From Nocardia lijiangensis NBRC 108240 (lineage in GTDB: Bacteria > Actinomycetota > Actinomycetes > Mycobacteriales > Mycobacteriaceae): a DNA stretch of 64,000 nucleotides. Positions 17,795 to 27,622 of the stretch are shown in pieces; position 1 is the stretch's first letter, and each line of letters begins with the position of its first letter. The stretch lies in NCBI RefSeq assembly GCF_001613045.1, contig NZ_BDBP01000053.1, positions 1 to 64,000 of the forward strand, read 5' to 3'. A program made the position numbers and the translations under genes. Below the pieces are notes generated by a model. The model was not told the origin of the DNA. It saw nothing but the letters and a program-made list of their open reading frames with translations, and made no database searches.

Positions 17795-17873
17795 GTATTG
17801 CGGGCGACGAGATCCGCGCCCGGCTCCCGCGGACGTCCGGCAGGCGCCCGTCGGAACGAGGGACAATGACAGG

Positions 17874-18518
17874 GTGACGTGCCTCGTGTGGTACGCCGCC
17901 TACGGCTCCAACATGCATCACCGCCGCCTGCACTGCTATCTCGAGGGCGGCAGGCCCGCGGGCGGCGCGATCGAACTGCCCGGGTGCCGCGACCGTTCCG
18001 GTCCGCGGCGGTCCCGCCCCCTCATGCTGCCCGGCCTGCTCTACTTCGCCACCGAATCGCTCACCTGGACCGGCGGCCGGGCCTTCTACGCACCGGACGC
18101 CACGGGTGCGACGGCCGTCCGCGCCTACCTGCTGACGGCCGCGCAGTTCTCCGACATCGTCGCCCAGGAGATGTACCGCACGCCGGGCGAGGATATCGAT
18201 CTGACCGAGGTGCTCACCCACGGCCGCACCACCCTCGGTCCCGGGCGCTACGAAACCCTGGTCCGCGCAGGCACTCTCGACGGCCATCCGATCCTCACCT
18301 GCACGGCCCCCTGGCGCCACACCGATCTCCCCGGCAATCCACCCGCCCCCGCCTACCTGCGCCACCTCGCCGCGGGTATCACCGAATCACACGGCTGGCC
18401 CCTCCCCCGCACCGCCGCCTACCTGGCCACCCGCCCCGGCGCCGACCTGCACTGGACCCCCACCTCCGTCGCCAACTTGCTGCGCACCACCGACCCCCCG
18501 CCACTACCGGCAGGCTAG
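17874..18518 (+). CDS. Gamma-glutamylcyclotransferase-like protein
   Basis: A 214-residue protein starting at GTG with the motif YAAYGSNMHHRR (7-18), the YGSN loop that binds the gamma-glutamyl group in GGCT/AIG2-fold proteins. Some databases label this actinobacterial group 'histone deacetylase', but no HDAC motif is present. A catalytic acid would lie in the segment around residues 99-107 (QEMYRTPGEDI). Substrate unknown. It lies 79 bp after the transporter gene on the same strand and ends at a strong terminator shared with the convergent dehydrogenase. Confidence 0.65.
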   Translation: MTCLVWYAAYGSNMHHRRLHCYLEGGRPAGGAIELPGCRDRSGPRRSRPLMLPGLLYFATESLTWTGGRAFYAPDATGATAVRAYLLTAAQFSDIVAQEMYRTPGEDIDLTEVLTHGRTTLGPGRYETLVRAGTLDGHPILTCTAPWRHTDLPGNPPAPAYLRHLAAGITESHGWPLPRTAAYLATRPGADLHWTPTSVANLLRTTDPPPLPAG

Positions 18519-18536
18519 CGCCTCGGCGGAAAAGCG

Positions 18537-18566
18537 TCCGGCCGCACGGTATTCCGTGCGGCCGGA
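18537..18566. terminator. Bidirectional terminator
   Basis: A perfect 13-bp stem (TCCGGCCGCACGG and complement) with a 4-nt loop TATT separates the convergent GGCT-like and acyl-CoA dehydrogenase genes. Confidence 0.85.
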
Positions 18567-18583
18567 GGCGAAAGAAGTGGGGA

Positions 18584-19729
18584 TCAGGACAGATTCAGCG
18601 ATCGGCCGATGATCTCCTTCATGATCTCGGTGGTGCCGCCGTAGATCGTCTGGATGCGGGCATCCATGTAGGCCTTGGCGATCGGGTATTCCTTCATGTA
18701 GCCGTAGCCGCCGTGCAGTTGCAGGCAGCGGTTGATCAGGTCGAGCTGTTCCTCGGTGCTCCACCACTTGGCCATGGCGGCGTCCTCGGCGGAGAGCTTG
18801 CCCGCGTTGAGGTCCTCGATGAAACGGTCGACCATGATCCGCACGGCGGTGGTCTTGGTGGCCAGTTCGGCGAGCACGAAGCGAGTGTTCTGCAGGGCGC
18901 CGATGGGCTTGCCGAACGCCTTGCGGTCGCGCACGTACTGGCAGGTCATGTCCAGGCAGGCCTCCATGGCGGCGGCGGCCATGACGGCGATCGACAGGCG
19001 CTCCTGCGGCAGGTTGTGCATCAGGTGGATGAAGCCCATGCCCTGGGTGCCGAGCAGGTTCTTACCGGGCACCCGCACGTCGGTGAAGCTGAGTTCGGCG
19101 GTGTCCTGGGCCTTGAGGCCGATCTTGTCCAGGTTGCGGCCACGCTCGAAGCCCGCCATGCCGCGCTCGACCACCAGCAGGCTGAAGCCCATCGCGCCCT
19201 TCTCGGGGTCGGTCTGGGCGACCACGATGACGATGTCGGCGTTGACGCCGTTGGTGATGAAGGTCTTGGCGCCGTTGAGGATCCAGTCGTCGCCGTCGCG
19301 CACCGCGCGGGTCTTGATGCCCTGCAGGTCCGAGCCGGTGCCGGGCTCGGTCATCGCGATGGCGGTGATGATCTCGCCGGAACAGAAGCCGGGCAGCCAG
19401 CGCTGCTTCTGCTCGTCGTTGGCCAGCTCCAGCAGGTACGGCGCGACGACATCGTTGTGCAGCGCGAAGCCGAGGCCGGAGTACTGACCCTGCACGCACT
19501 CCTCGGTGACGATCGCGTTGTAGCGGAAATCCTTGACCCCGCCGCCGCCGTACTCCTCCGGCACGGCCATGCCGAGGAAGCCCTGTTTGCCCGCCTCGAG
19601 CCAGACCTCACGGTCGACGATGCCCTGCTCTTCCCACTTCGCGTGGTTCGGCGCGACGTGCTGATCGAGAAACTTGCGGAACGACTCCCGGAACAGATCG
19701 TGTTCGGGCTCGAACAGTGTGCGCTCCAC
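18584..19729 (-). CDS. Acyl-CoA dehydrogenase (FadE20-like)
   Basis: A 381-residue flavoprotein. Signatures are AMTEPGTGSDLQGIKT (FAD and substrate binding), RKAFGKPIGALQNTRF, and the C-terminal QTIYGGTTEIMKEIIGRSL with the catalytic glutamate in TTE. It should oxidise acyl-CoA to trans-2-enoyl-CoA in beta-oxidation. In M. tuberculosis fadE20 sits next to hflX in the same neighbourhood, so orthology is likely; here two lipid genes lie between them. GTG start with a GGAGG site. Confidence 0.9.
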   Translation of the reverse strand: MERTLFEPEHDLFRESFRKFLDQHVAPNHAKWEEQGIVDREVWLEAGKQGFLGMAVPEEYGGGGVKDFRYNAIVTEECVQGQYSGLGFALHNDVVAPYLLELANDEQKQRWLPGFCSGEIITAIAMTEPGTGSDLQGIKTRAVRDGDDWILNGAKTFITNGVNADIVIVVAQTDPEKGAMGFSLLVVERGMAGFERGRNLDKIGLKAQDTAELSFTDVRVPGKNLLGTQGMGFIHLMHNLPQERLSIAVMAAAAMEACLDMTCQYVRDRKAFGKPIGALQNTRFVLAELATKTTAVRIMVDRFIEDLNAGKLSAEDAAMAKWWSTEEQLDLINRCLQLHGGYGYMKEYPIAKAYMDARIQTIYGGTTEIMKEIIGRSLNLS

Positions 19730-19933
19730 ACCAACCTCCTAGTGACCACACCGGGCGGTCCACACCAGCCCGTCGTTACCGCATACGTTACCCGGAAGAC
19801 GAATGGCAGTTCACTTCACGTACCGAATTCGCTGCTTCACCTGGAAAAGCTGCGCCGACATCGTCGTACTCACACCGATTCGCGACAAACCTGAGCCTCC
19901 AGTATGTGATAGCTCATTGCTATCGAACAGCGA

Positions 19934-20983
19934 TCAGGAGGGAAGGCCGAGCCCCTTGGCCAGTACCGGCCAGGACGCCACGAGCGCGTCCTCCCAGTAG
20001 CCCCACGAGTGCGTGCCGACCGGCTGGAAATCGAAGGTCGCGGGAATGCCGAGCTCGCTCAGGCGAGCCTGCATGTTGTGCGTGCAGTAGTTCGAGGCCA
20101 CCTCGAGCGCGCCGCCGACGGCGAGCTGATTGGCCAGCCCGCCGACGCCGGGCAGGGTGTACGGGCCGTCGAGGGTGTCCCACCGGCCGGGGATGCCGGT
20201 GCCCGTCGACAGGAACAGCTCGACCCCGCGCAGTCCTTCGGCGTTCCGATAGGGGTCGTTGGCCGCCCACATCGGATCACCCAGCGGGCCATACATGTTC
20301 GCCGTATTGCCGCCGCCCGTGGACACCACCGTTTTGACGAAGGTGTAGCCGACCGGGTCGCTGATCTGGGCGCAACCGCTGTACGAGGCGACCGCGCCGT
20401 ACAGTCCCGGCGCGGCGATCGGCAACTGCAGCACCGAGGTTCCCGACATCGACAGTCCCGCGATGGCATTTACGCCGTTCGCGCCCAGCGCGCGGTCGAT
20501 CAACGGCGGCAGCTCCTCGGTCAGGAATGTTTGCCACTTGTTGACCCCGAGCACCGGATCGGGTGCGCGCCAGTCGGTGTAGTAGGTCCACGCGCCGCCG
20601 ACCGGCTGGACCACATTGACGTTCTTGTCGGCGAGGAACTGCAGCGCGGTGGTTCGCTGCTGCCAGGTCGCCGTATCCTGGCCGCCGCCCGCGCCATCGA
20701 GCAGGTACAGCGTCGGGCGTGGCGCCGAGGTGTCGGCCGGGCGTTGGACATCGATCTCGACAGTCCGCCTCATGGCGGCCGAGTACACCTGTAGCCGCAG
20801 GTTGCGCTCGTCCAGCACGGTGGTTTCGGTGATGCGGGAACCGTTGGTCCGCACCGGATTTCCGAGAGCGGTGATCGAATCGGCCGACGCCGCTACTGCA
20901 TTCCCCGCGGCCGTTGCGGTGGCGCCGCAGACGATCACGGCCGCACAGGCCGTGACGGCCGATCTGATTCGCGTACTACCCAT
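19934..20983 (-). CDS. Antigen 85-type mycolyltransferase/esterase
   Basis: A 349-residue secreted alpha/beta hydrolase. A signal peptide spans about 1-33. The nucleophile is S178 in AGLSMSG, equivalent to GLSMAAS of Ag85, and the catalytic histidine is H325 in GTHSWGYWED, almost identical to the Ag85 motif. These enzymes transfer mycolic acids between trehalose mycolates and arabinogalactan in the cell envelope, which indicates a mycolate-containing organism. It lies 56 bp downstream of the acyltransferase gene and may be co-transcribed with it. Confidence 0.88.
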   Translation of the reverse strand: MGSTRIRSAVTACAAVIVCGATATAAGNAVAASADSITALGNPVRTNGSRITETTVLDERNLRLQVYSAAMRRTVEIDVQRPADTSAPRPTLYLLDGAGGGQDTATWQQRTTALQFLADKNVNVVQPVGGAWTYYTDWRAPDPVLGVNKWQTFLTEELPPLIDRALGANGVNAIAGLSMSGTSVLQLPIAAPGLYGAVASYSGCAQISDPVGYTFVKTVVSTGGGNTANMYGPLGDPMWAANDPYRNAEGLRGVELFLSTGTGIPGRWDTLDGPYTLPGVGGLANQLAVGGALEVASNYCTHNMQARLSELGIPATFDFQPVGTHSWGYWEDALVASWPVLAKGLGLPS

Positions 20984-21039
20984 CTCCCCACGCTACGTGT
21001 CCGTAGCTGAGAGATTGCCAGCTGATTCTCGGTATCTAC

Positions 21040-21915
21040 TCAGAAAGGCAGTGATTCGCGGACCCGGCCGACCAGAGTGCGACCGGAGTCACGGTCGCGC
21101 TCGGCGAGCAGGAACTTCAGCTCCTCCTCGAGCGCCTTGCGCACCACATCGCGCAGGTCGGTCGCGGCGGTGTCGAGGTCGTCGGCGTCGCGCCAGGGCG
21201 CCGGGTCGATCGGGGCGCCCGCGGAGAAGTAGAACCGTTCGGGACGCGGGATCGGGGTCGGGCCGACACCGCGCAGCAGCGGCGGGGTGAGGTCGCGCTT
21301 GAGGCCGAGCGCCTCGACCGTCCAGCGCAACGGGCGCATCACCGGATGGTCGCCATCGAAGACGATGTCGTAGGCGTCGTCCACGCCGATCATCGCGACC
21401 GGCACGATCGGGGCGCCCGCCTCGATCGCCATCCGTGCGAATCCGCTGCGCCCCTCCCACTTGAGCAGGTACTTCTCGTTCTTGCGGCGCACCGCTTCGC
21501 GCCCGCCGCCGGGGAAGACGATGACCGCCTCGCCCCGCGCGAGCAGCGTCGTGCAGTTGTGCCGGTTGCCGCGGACCGCGCCGTAGTAGTGCAGGAAGTG
21601 GCGCAGGCCGGGCACCGCGATCAGGACGTTCTCGGCGAGGCCGCGGATCAGCCTGCCGCGGCGGCGCAACACCTCGGGCATGAGCAGCGGAGCGTCGAGG
21701 CCGCCCATCAGGTTGTGGTTGCCGACCAGCAGCACTGGGCCGTCGGCGGGAATGTTGTCCAGGCCGTAGAAGCGCGGACTCGTCCAGGCTCGCATCGGCG
21801 CGAGCAGGGCTTCGATCAGCCGGATGTCGGTCTCGTCGAGACGCACGTCCAATGGCGCCCCGTCGGTCAGCGCCGCCGCGGCAGGCGAGGATTCAGGCAT
21901 TGGCGGTTTCCCCAT
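21040..21915 (-). CDS. Lysophospholipid acyltransferase family protein
   Basis: A 291-residue PlsC/LPLAT-like protein. The acceptor/catalytic block is GNHNLMGGLDAPLLMPEVL (spacing H-x6-D rather than the usual H-x4-D, as in the DGAT/phytyl ester synthase-like branch), followed by FPGGGREA and IVPVAMIGVDD. It should acylate a lipid alcohol or lysophospholipid at the membrane. The mycolyltransferase gene follows 56 bp downstream. Upstream lies a 323-bp region rich in palindromes (22008-22055). Confidence 0.78.
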   Translation of the reverse strand: MGKPPMPESSPAAAALTDGAPLDVRLDETDIRLIEALLAPMRAWTSPRFYGLDNIPADGPVLLVGNHNLMGGLDAPLLMPEVLRRRGRLIRGLAENVLIAVPGLRHFLHYYGAVRGNRHNCTTLLARGEAVIVFPGGGREAVRRKNEKYLLKWEGRSGFARMAIEAGAPIVPVAMIGVDDAYDIVFDGDHPVMRPLRWTVEALGLKRDLTPPLLRGVGPTPIPRPERFYFSAGAPIDPAPWRDADDLDTAATDLRDVVRKALEEELKFLLAERDRDSGRTLVGRVRESLPF

Positions 21916-22007
21916 CGCATGTCGGATCCCAGCACATCGTCGTACGGAATTAAGGTCCCCTGCGCCGCAGTCGAATACGGCTACGGGGCCCCACCCTACC
22001 CGATCAC

Positions 22008-22055
22008 GTTGGAACGCGTTGCAACACAGAGGCCCATTCTGTGTGACCGGTCACA
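22008..22055. promoter_or_regulatory. Palindrome cluster upstream of the acyltransferase gene
   Basis: The 323-bp gap 21916-22238 holds three adjoining symmetric elements: a near-perfect 18-bp palindrome at 22008-22025 (GTTGGAACGCGTTGCAAC), a 7-bp stem ACACAGA/TCTGTGT at 22024-22044, and a perfect 14-bp palindrome TGTGACCGGTCACA at 22042-22055. They sit ~95-140 bp upstream of the acyltransferase start and just downstream of hflX. They look like operators. Nothing else was recognised in this gap. Confidence 0.5.
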
Positions 22056-22238
22056 AAGGGCGTACGGCGGGACCGGCGACTCCGCGAGCGATTCGGCAGC
22101 GAATACCCTTGCGTCCGAACGGCTCCGAAGCATAGCTGAACGAAACAGCCGCGGCGAGAGGAACCGCCACATCCGGCATCTGCACGACACCGAACATGAC
22201 GGTCGATTCTATTTCTGCCCCTCGGATCGCACCACGGA

Positions 22239-23795
<1,557 letters not shown>

Positions 23796-23857
23796 ACACC
23801 ATCCATGCTGCCACGATGCGGCCACCGTGCGCATTCCGTTATTTCGCCGGGCGCGCC

Positions 23858-24748
23858 TCAGCGCCCGTTCCACCACTGTTCTGCGAGCGTGCCGGTGGCG
23901 ACGAGCACCGACGGCCCGCGCAGCCAGGCCGACCCGCCCTCGAGGCCCACGGTGACCGCGCCGCCCGGCACCCGGACCGTCACCCGGCCGGTGTCCTCGG
24001 CGATGCGGAAGCCGTCGGCGGCCAGCGCCGCCGCGGCCGCCGCCACGGTTCCCGTTCCGCAGGAACGGGTTTCGCCGACACCGCGCTCGTAGACGCGCAT
24101 GTCGACCGCGCGGTCCGCGTCCAGCGGGGTCAGGATCTCGACGTTCACCCCGTGCGGGAAGAGGTCCGGGTCATAGCCGGGCGCGACGGTCAGGTCGAGC
24201 TTGCCGAGCGCCTCGGCCGTCAGGCCGGGGTCCACACAGGCCAGGTGCGGGTTGCCTACATCGATGCCGATCCCCGGATACGCCCAACCGACGATGGTCG
24301 CCGTCGAGTCCCCGAGTTCCTTCACCCGGCCCATGGCGACGGTGACCTCGCCCTCGACCGGTCCGCCCGCGTGCACGGTGACCGGCCGGGCGCCCGCCCT
24401 GCTGCCCACCACGAACTCCGCGCGCTGCTCGCGCCCGCTCGCGGCCAGGTAGTGCGCGAAGACCCGCACGCCGTTGCCGCACATCTCGGCGAGCGAGCCG
24501 TCGGCGTTGCGGTAGTCCATGAACCAGTCGTCCGCGCCGACGCCCTCGGGCAGGTCCGCCAGCACGCCGGCGTCTCGCAGCGCGCCCGCTCGCGCGACCC
24601 GCAGCACACCGTCGGCCCCGAGACCGCGCTGCCGGTCGCAGAGCGCGGCGATGCGGTCCGGGGTCAGGTCGAGCCGGACATCCTCGTCGGGCAGCACCAC
24701 GAAGTCGTTCTGGGTGCCGTGCCCCTTCGTGAATTCGATGTCCGTCAC
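23858..24748 (-). CDS. dapF: Diaminopimelate epimerase
   Basis: A 296-residue DapF. The two catalytic cysteines are C90 in EMCGNGVR and the later Cys in RSCGTGT; the N-terminal FTKGHGTQNDFVVLPD and RQRGLGADGVL motifs are also present. It converts LL- to meso-diaminopimelate for lysine and peptidoglycan. The GTG at 24748 was chosen because GAGGAG precedes it by about ten bases; an in-frame TTG at 24781 would add 11 residues. It follows the rRNA methyltransferase gene by 22 bp in the same operon. Confidence 0.95.
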   Translation of the reverse strand: MTDIEFTKGHGTQNDFVVLPDEDVRLDLTPDRIAALCDRQRGLGADGVLRVARAGALRDAGVLADLPEGVGADDWFMDYRNADGSLAEMCGNGVRVFAHYLAASGREQRAEFVVGSRAGARPVTVHAGGPVEGEVTVAMGRVKELGDSTATIVGWAYPGIGIDVGNPHLACVDPGLTAEALGKLDLTVAPGYDPDLFPHGVNVEILTPLDADRAVDMRVYERGVGETRSCGTGTVAAAAAALAADGFRIAEDTGRVTVRVPGGAVTVGLEGGSAWLRGPSVLVATGTLAEQWWNGR

Positions 24749-24770
24749 GCGTGTGCTCTCCTCATGGTCG

Positions 24771-25619
24771 TCATCTGGCAAACGTCCGGCGCTGCCGGGA
24801 AATTTCGTACAGGGCTACCGCGGCAGCCGAGGGCGCGCCGAGCGAGCTGGCGGTGCCGCCCATCGGGATGGACACCAGGTCGTCGCACGCATCCTGCCAG
24901 GCGGCGCTCATCCCGCTGGTCTCGTTGCCGATGACCAGGATGGTCGCCTCGGTGAAGTCATGGTCGAACACCGGGTGCGAGCCGTGCTCGTCGGTGCCGA
25001 CGATTCTGGTCGGAATGCCGCGCGCGATCTGGCGATCGCGCAGCTCGACCACCTGGGCGGGCCCGCCGGCGCGGTAGACCGGGACCGCGAACAGCGAGCC
25101 GGTGGAGGCCCGCACCGCCTGCGGGTCGTACTGGTCGGCGCCGTGACCGGTGACGATGACGGCGCAGGCGCCGAAGGCGTCCGCCGACCGGATCAGGGTG
25201 CCGAGGTTGCCGGGCGAGTTGGGGCGGTCGAACACCACGATCACCGGCGCGTCCTCACCCGGCTCGCCGGGCTCGAAGGTCGCCAGCTCGGACTGCCGCG
25301 ATACCGCGACGGCCACCAGTTCCGGTACGGCGGTTGCCTTTTCCCCCAGCTCCGCCATCAGCTCCGGCACCAGGCCGACGCGCGGCACGTCGGTGGTGTC
25401 CAGCACTTCCCGCGCCCAGCCGGACAGATCGGGGTCGCCGAGCCGGTAGAGCAGGGTCTCCAGCGGCCACCCGTTGGCGATCGCCTGGGTGATCGGCCGC
25501 ACGCCCTGCACCAGGAACCGGTTGTCACGGTGGCGCTTGGTGCGGTTGTTCAGGTACGCCTGCCACACCTGCACCGAGGCGTTGCGGGTGCTGACACGTC
25601 TGGTCACTGCGTGGTCCAT
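24771..25619 (-). CDS. TrmH/SpoU-family RNA 2'-O-methyltransferase
   Basis: A 282-residue SPOUT methyltransferase. SPOUT motifs are NSPGNLGTLIRSADAFG (motif 1), ILVIGNETSGM (motif 2) and SIPMGGTASSLGAPSAAAVALYE (motif 3, with NV replaced by GA). An N-terminal substrate-binding domain (RHRDNRFLVQGVRPITQAI) is present. It methylates a ribose in rRNA or tRNA; the site is unknown. The start ATG (25619) lies 16 bp inside miaA; an alternative GTG at 25607 would overlap the miaA stop as GTGA. It sits between miaA and dapF, which are adjacent in M. tuberculosis. Confidence 0.85.
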   Translation of the reverse strand: MDHAVTRRVSTRNASVQVWQAYLNNRTKRHRDNRFLVQGVRPITQAIANGWPLETLLYRLGDPDLSGWAREVLDTTDVPRVGLVPELMAELGEKATAVPELVAVAVSRQSELATFEPGEPGEDAPVIVVFDRPNSPGNLGTLIRSADAFGACAVIVTGHGADQYDPQAVRASTGSLFAVPVYRAGGPAQVVELRDRQIARGIPTRIVGTDEHGSHPVFDHDFTEATILVIGNETSGMSAAWQDACDDLVSIPMGGTASSLGAPSAAAVALYEISRQRRTFAR

Positions 25620-26590
25620 TCTGTCCTGTCTATCGAGCCCGCGTTGTCGATGGCACTTGCGTTTTCGGTGGCACCGCTTTCGATCGCACCGCTTTCGATT
25701 GCACGCAGCGCCGCGCCGAGCAGGTCCGGATCGGCGCCGTCCACCCAGCGCACCCGGGGATCGCGGCGGAACCAGGAGCGCTGCCTGCGCACGTAGCGGC
25801 GGGTGCCGATGAAGGTGCGTTCCTCGGCGTGGTTCAGGTCGTATTCGTCGTCCAGGTAGGCGAGGACTTGCGCGTAGCCGATCGCCCGGCGCGCGGTGAC
25901 GCCCTCCCGCAGGCCCTGGTCGATCAGCCCGCGCACCTCGTCGACCAGTCCGGTCTCGAACATCAGCGCGGTGCGCCGCTCGATGCGCGCGTCCAGCTCG
26001 GCGGTATCGCGGTCGACGCCGAGGATGACGGTGTTCCAGCGCGGTGCGCCGATGGTGGGCGCCGAGGCCGCGAACGGCTGCCCGGTGAGCTCCACGACCT
26101 CCAGCGCCCGCACCATGCGGCGGCCGTCGGTGGGCAGGATGGTGGCGGCCGCGACCGGATCCGCCGCACGCAGCGCGGCGTGCACGGCGGCCACGCCCTG
26201 CTCGGCCAGTACCTGCTCCCAGCGGGCGCGCACCGCGGCATCGGTGGCCGGAAACGCCCACTCGTCCAGCAGCGCCTGCACGTACATCATCGAGCCGCCC
26301 ACGATGACGGGCGTGCGGCCGCGGGCCAGGATGTCTTCGACGTCGGCGGCCGCCGCGTGCTGGTAGGTGGCCACGCTCGCGGTCTCGGTCACGTCGAGCA
26401 CGTCGAGCTGGTGGTGCGGAATGCCGCGCCGTTGCGCGACGGGCAGCTTGGCGGTGCCGATGTCCATGCCGCGATAGAGCTGCATGGCGTCGATGTTCAC
26501 GATCTCCCCGTCGAGACGGGCCGCGAGATCCAGGCCGAGATCGGACTTGCCGGTGGCGGTGGGGCCGACCACCGCGATCGGCACGCTCAT
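25604..26590 (-). CDS. miaA: tRNA dimethylallyltransferase MiaA
   Basis: A 328-residue MiaA with P-loop GPTATGKS (9-16), the DAMQLYRGMDIGTAK substrate motif, and GVTARRAIGYAQVLAYL. It prenylates A37 of tRNAs reading UNN codons, the substrate of MiaB in the same region. The start overlaps the stop of the Rv2728c-like gene by ATGA. The C-terminal ~25 residues form an irregular Ala-Ile-Glu-Ser-Gly repeat (AIESGAIESGATENASAID), beyond the conserved enzyme, encoded by short imperfect DNA repeats around 25660-25700. Confidence 0.95.
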   Translation of the reverse strand: MSVPIAVVGPTATGKSDLGLDLAARLDGEIVNIDAMQLYRGMDIGTAKLPVAQRRGIPHHQLDVLDVTETASVATYQHAAAADVEDILARGRTPVIVGGSMMYVQALLDEWAFPATDAAVRARWEQVLAEQGVAAVHAALRAADPVAAATILPTDGRRMVRALEVVELTGQPFAASAPTIGAPRWNTVILGVDRDTAELDARIERRTALMFETGLVDEVRGLIDQGLREGVTARRAIGYAQVLAYLDDEYDLNHAEERTFIGTRRYVRRQRSWFRRDPRVRWVDGADPDLLGAALRAIESGAIESGATENASAIDNAGSIDRTEWTTQ

Positions 26591-27357
26591 CGCATCTCCC
26601 TTTCCGGTCGCCAGACGCTCACGTGATAGCCAACTCCGAAAGGCGCGTCCCGGTAGTGGGTTTCGACGGATGGATCCGACGGATCCGCCGCGAACAGACC
26701 GCCGAGGACTTGGTAGGCGGCCCGCCCGGACACGGCCAGTTCGGCGCACAGCCCCGGGTCGAGCGCGCCAAGGGCCGACCGGTCGCCCGCGCTCAGCGCG
26801 TGGTCCAGCTCGGCTTGCAGCGCGGCGGCGCGCTCGTCGAGATAGCCGGGCGATTTCACGGTCAAGGTGGCGGCGCCGTCGGCGACGACGAGGACGCCGC
26901 ACGGCTCGTCGCCGGCGTCGAGTTCCGCCCGCAGCGCCGCGCCGAGTTCCAGGCATCGGGACGGGGCGGTGTCGGCCGCGATCAGGCGAGCGGTGGCGAG
27001 AGCGGTCGGTGCGACGCGTCCCCGCAACCATCCAGCGATCAAGGCGGGCAGCGGAAGCTGCGGATCCGCAGCAAACCCGGGCGCGGCGGCCGAATCGGCA
27101 AGCGCGACACGCACGTCCACACCGAAACCGCGAAAAGTTCCCGCGGATTCCGGCCCGAGCACATGGTCGGCGTTCCCGACGCCGAGCACCGTCCATCGCT
27201 GGGTCACCGCCGCCAGTTCCCGTGCGGCGTCCAGCGCGGCCGCGCGCAGCACGGCGGGCGGGTCGGCCGGATCCGCAGCGCTCCCGACCGCCGCACCGCC
27301 CCCGAGTTCGGGCACCAGGATCGGCGGCGACGGGACCAGAACCGCAATACTGAACAC
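26587..27357 (-). CDS. Rv2728c-like protein (extradiol-dioxygenase-like fold)
   Basis: A 256-residue protein beginning VFSIAVLVPSPPILVPELGGG. The N-terminal VPSPPxLVPEL signature and conserved WTVLGVGNADHVLG and GVLVVADGAATL segments are those of the Rv2728c family, which has similarity to class III extradiol dioxygenase/MEMO-like folds. No activity is known. It overlaps miaA by 4 bp (ATGA), so coupling with tRNA modification is likely at the expression level only. The GTG at 27357 places the start exactly at the conserved N-terminus; no good ribosome binding site is visible, so leaderless translation is possible. Confidence 0.7.
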   Translation of the reverse strand: MFSIAVLVPSPPILVPELGGGAAVGSAADPADPPAVLRAAALDAARELAAVTQRWTVLGVGNADHVLGPESAGTFRGFGVDVRVALADSAAAPGFAADPQLPLPALIAGWLRGRVAPTALATARLIAADTAPSRCLELGAALRAELDAGDEPCGVLVVADGAATLTVKSPGYLDERAAALQAELDHALSAGDRSALGALDPGLCAELAVSGRAAYQVLGGLFAADPSDPSVETHYRDAPFGVGYHVSVWRPEREMR

Positions 27358-27622
27358 GCGATAAACCGTATCTGTTCGGCCCGCGGGCCCGGCGCACGGC
27401 GGTACCAAGACGCCCGCCGGTCCGCTTCGAGTGTCTGTAGCGTCAATTCGCCCCGAGATTGATAGTGTCGACATGCGACGACCCAGGTCATCACGGGTTG
27501 CCGGCCCGGGATTTCCTCCCGGGGAGAGCGTAGACCGATGGTCTCGAAGGCTCGGACCGGGTTCAATGGGATGAGCTAGGGCGTAACCAGGCAGCCGTGA
27601 CGCGCGGCAGGGACGGAGAACA

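Noticed and set aside
17874..18518. Histone deacetylase
   Set aside because: The protein has a YGSN loop of the GGCT fold and lacks the metal-binding Asp/His motifs of deacetylases.
22042..22055. CRP/Cmr binding site
   Set aside because: TGTGA and TCACA are present but separated by 4 bp rather than the 6 bp of the CRP consensus, so it is reported only as a palindrome.
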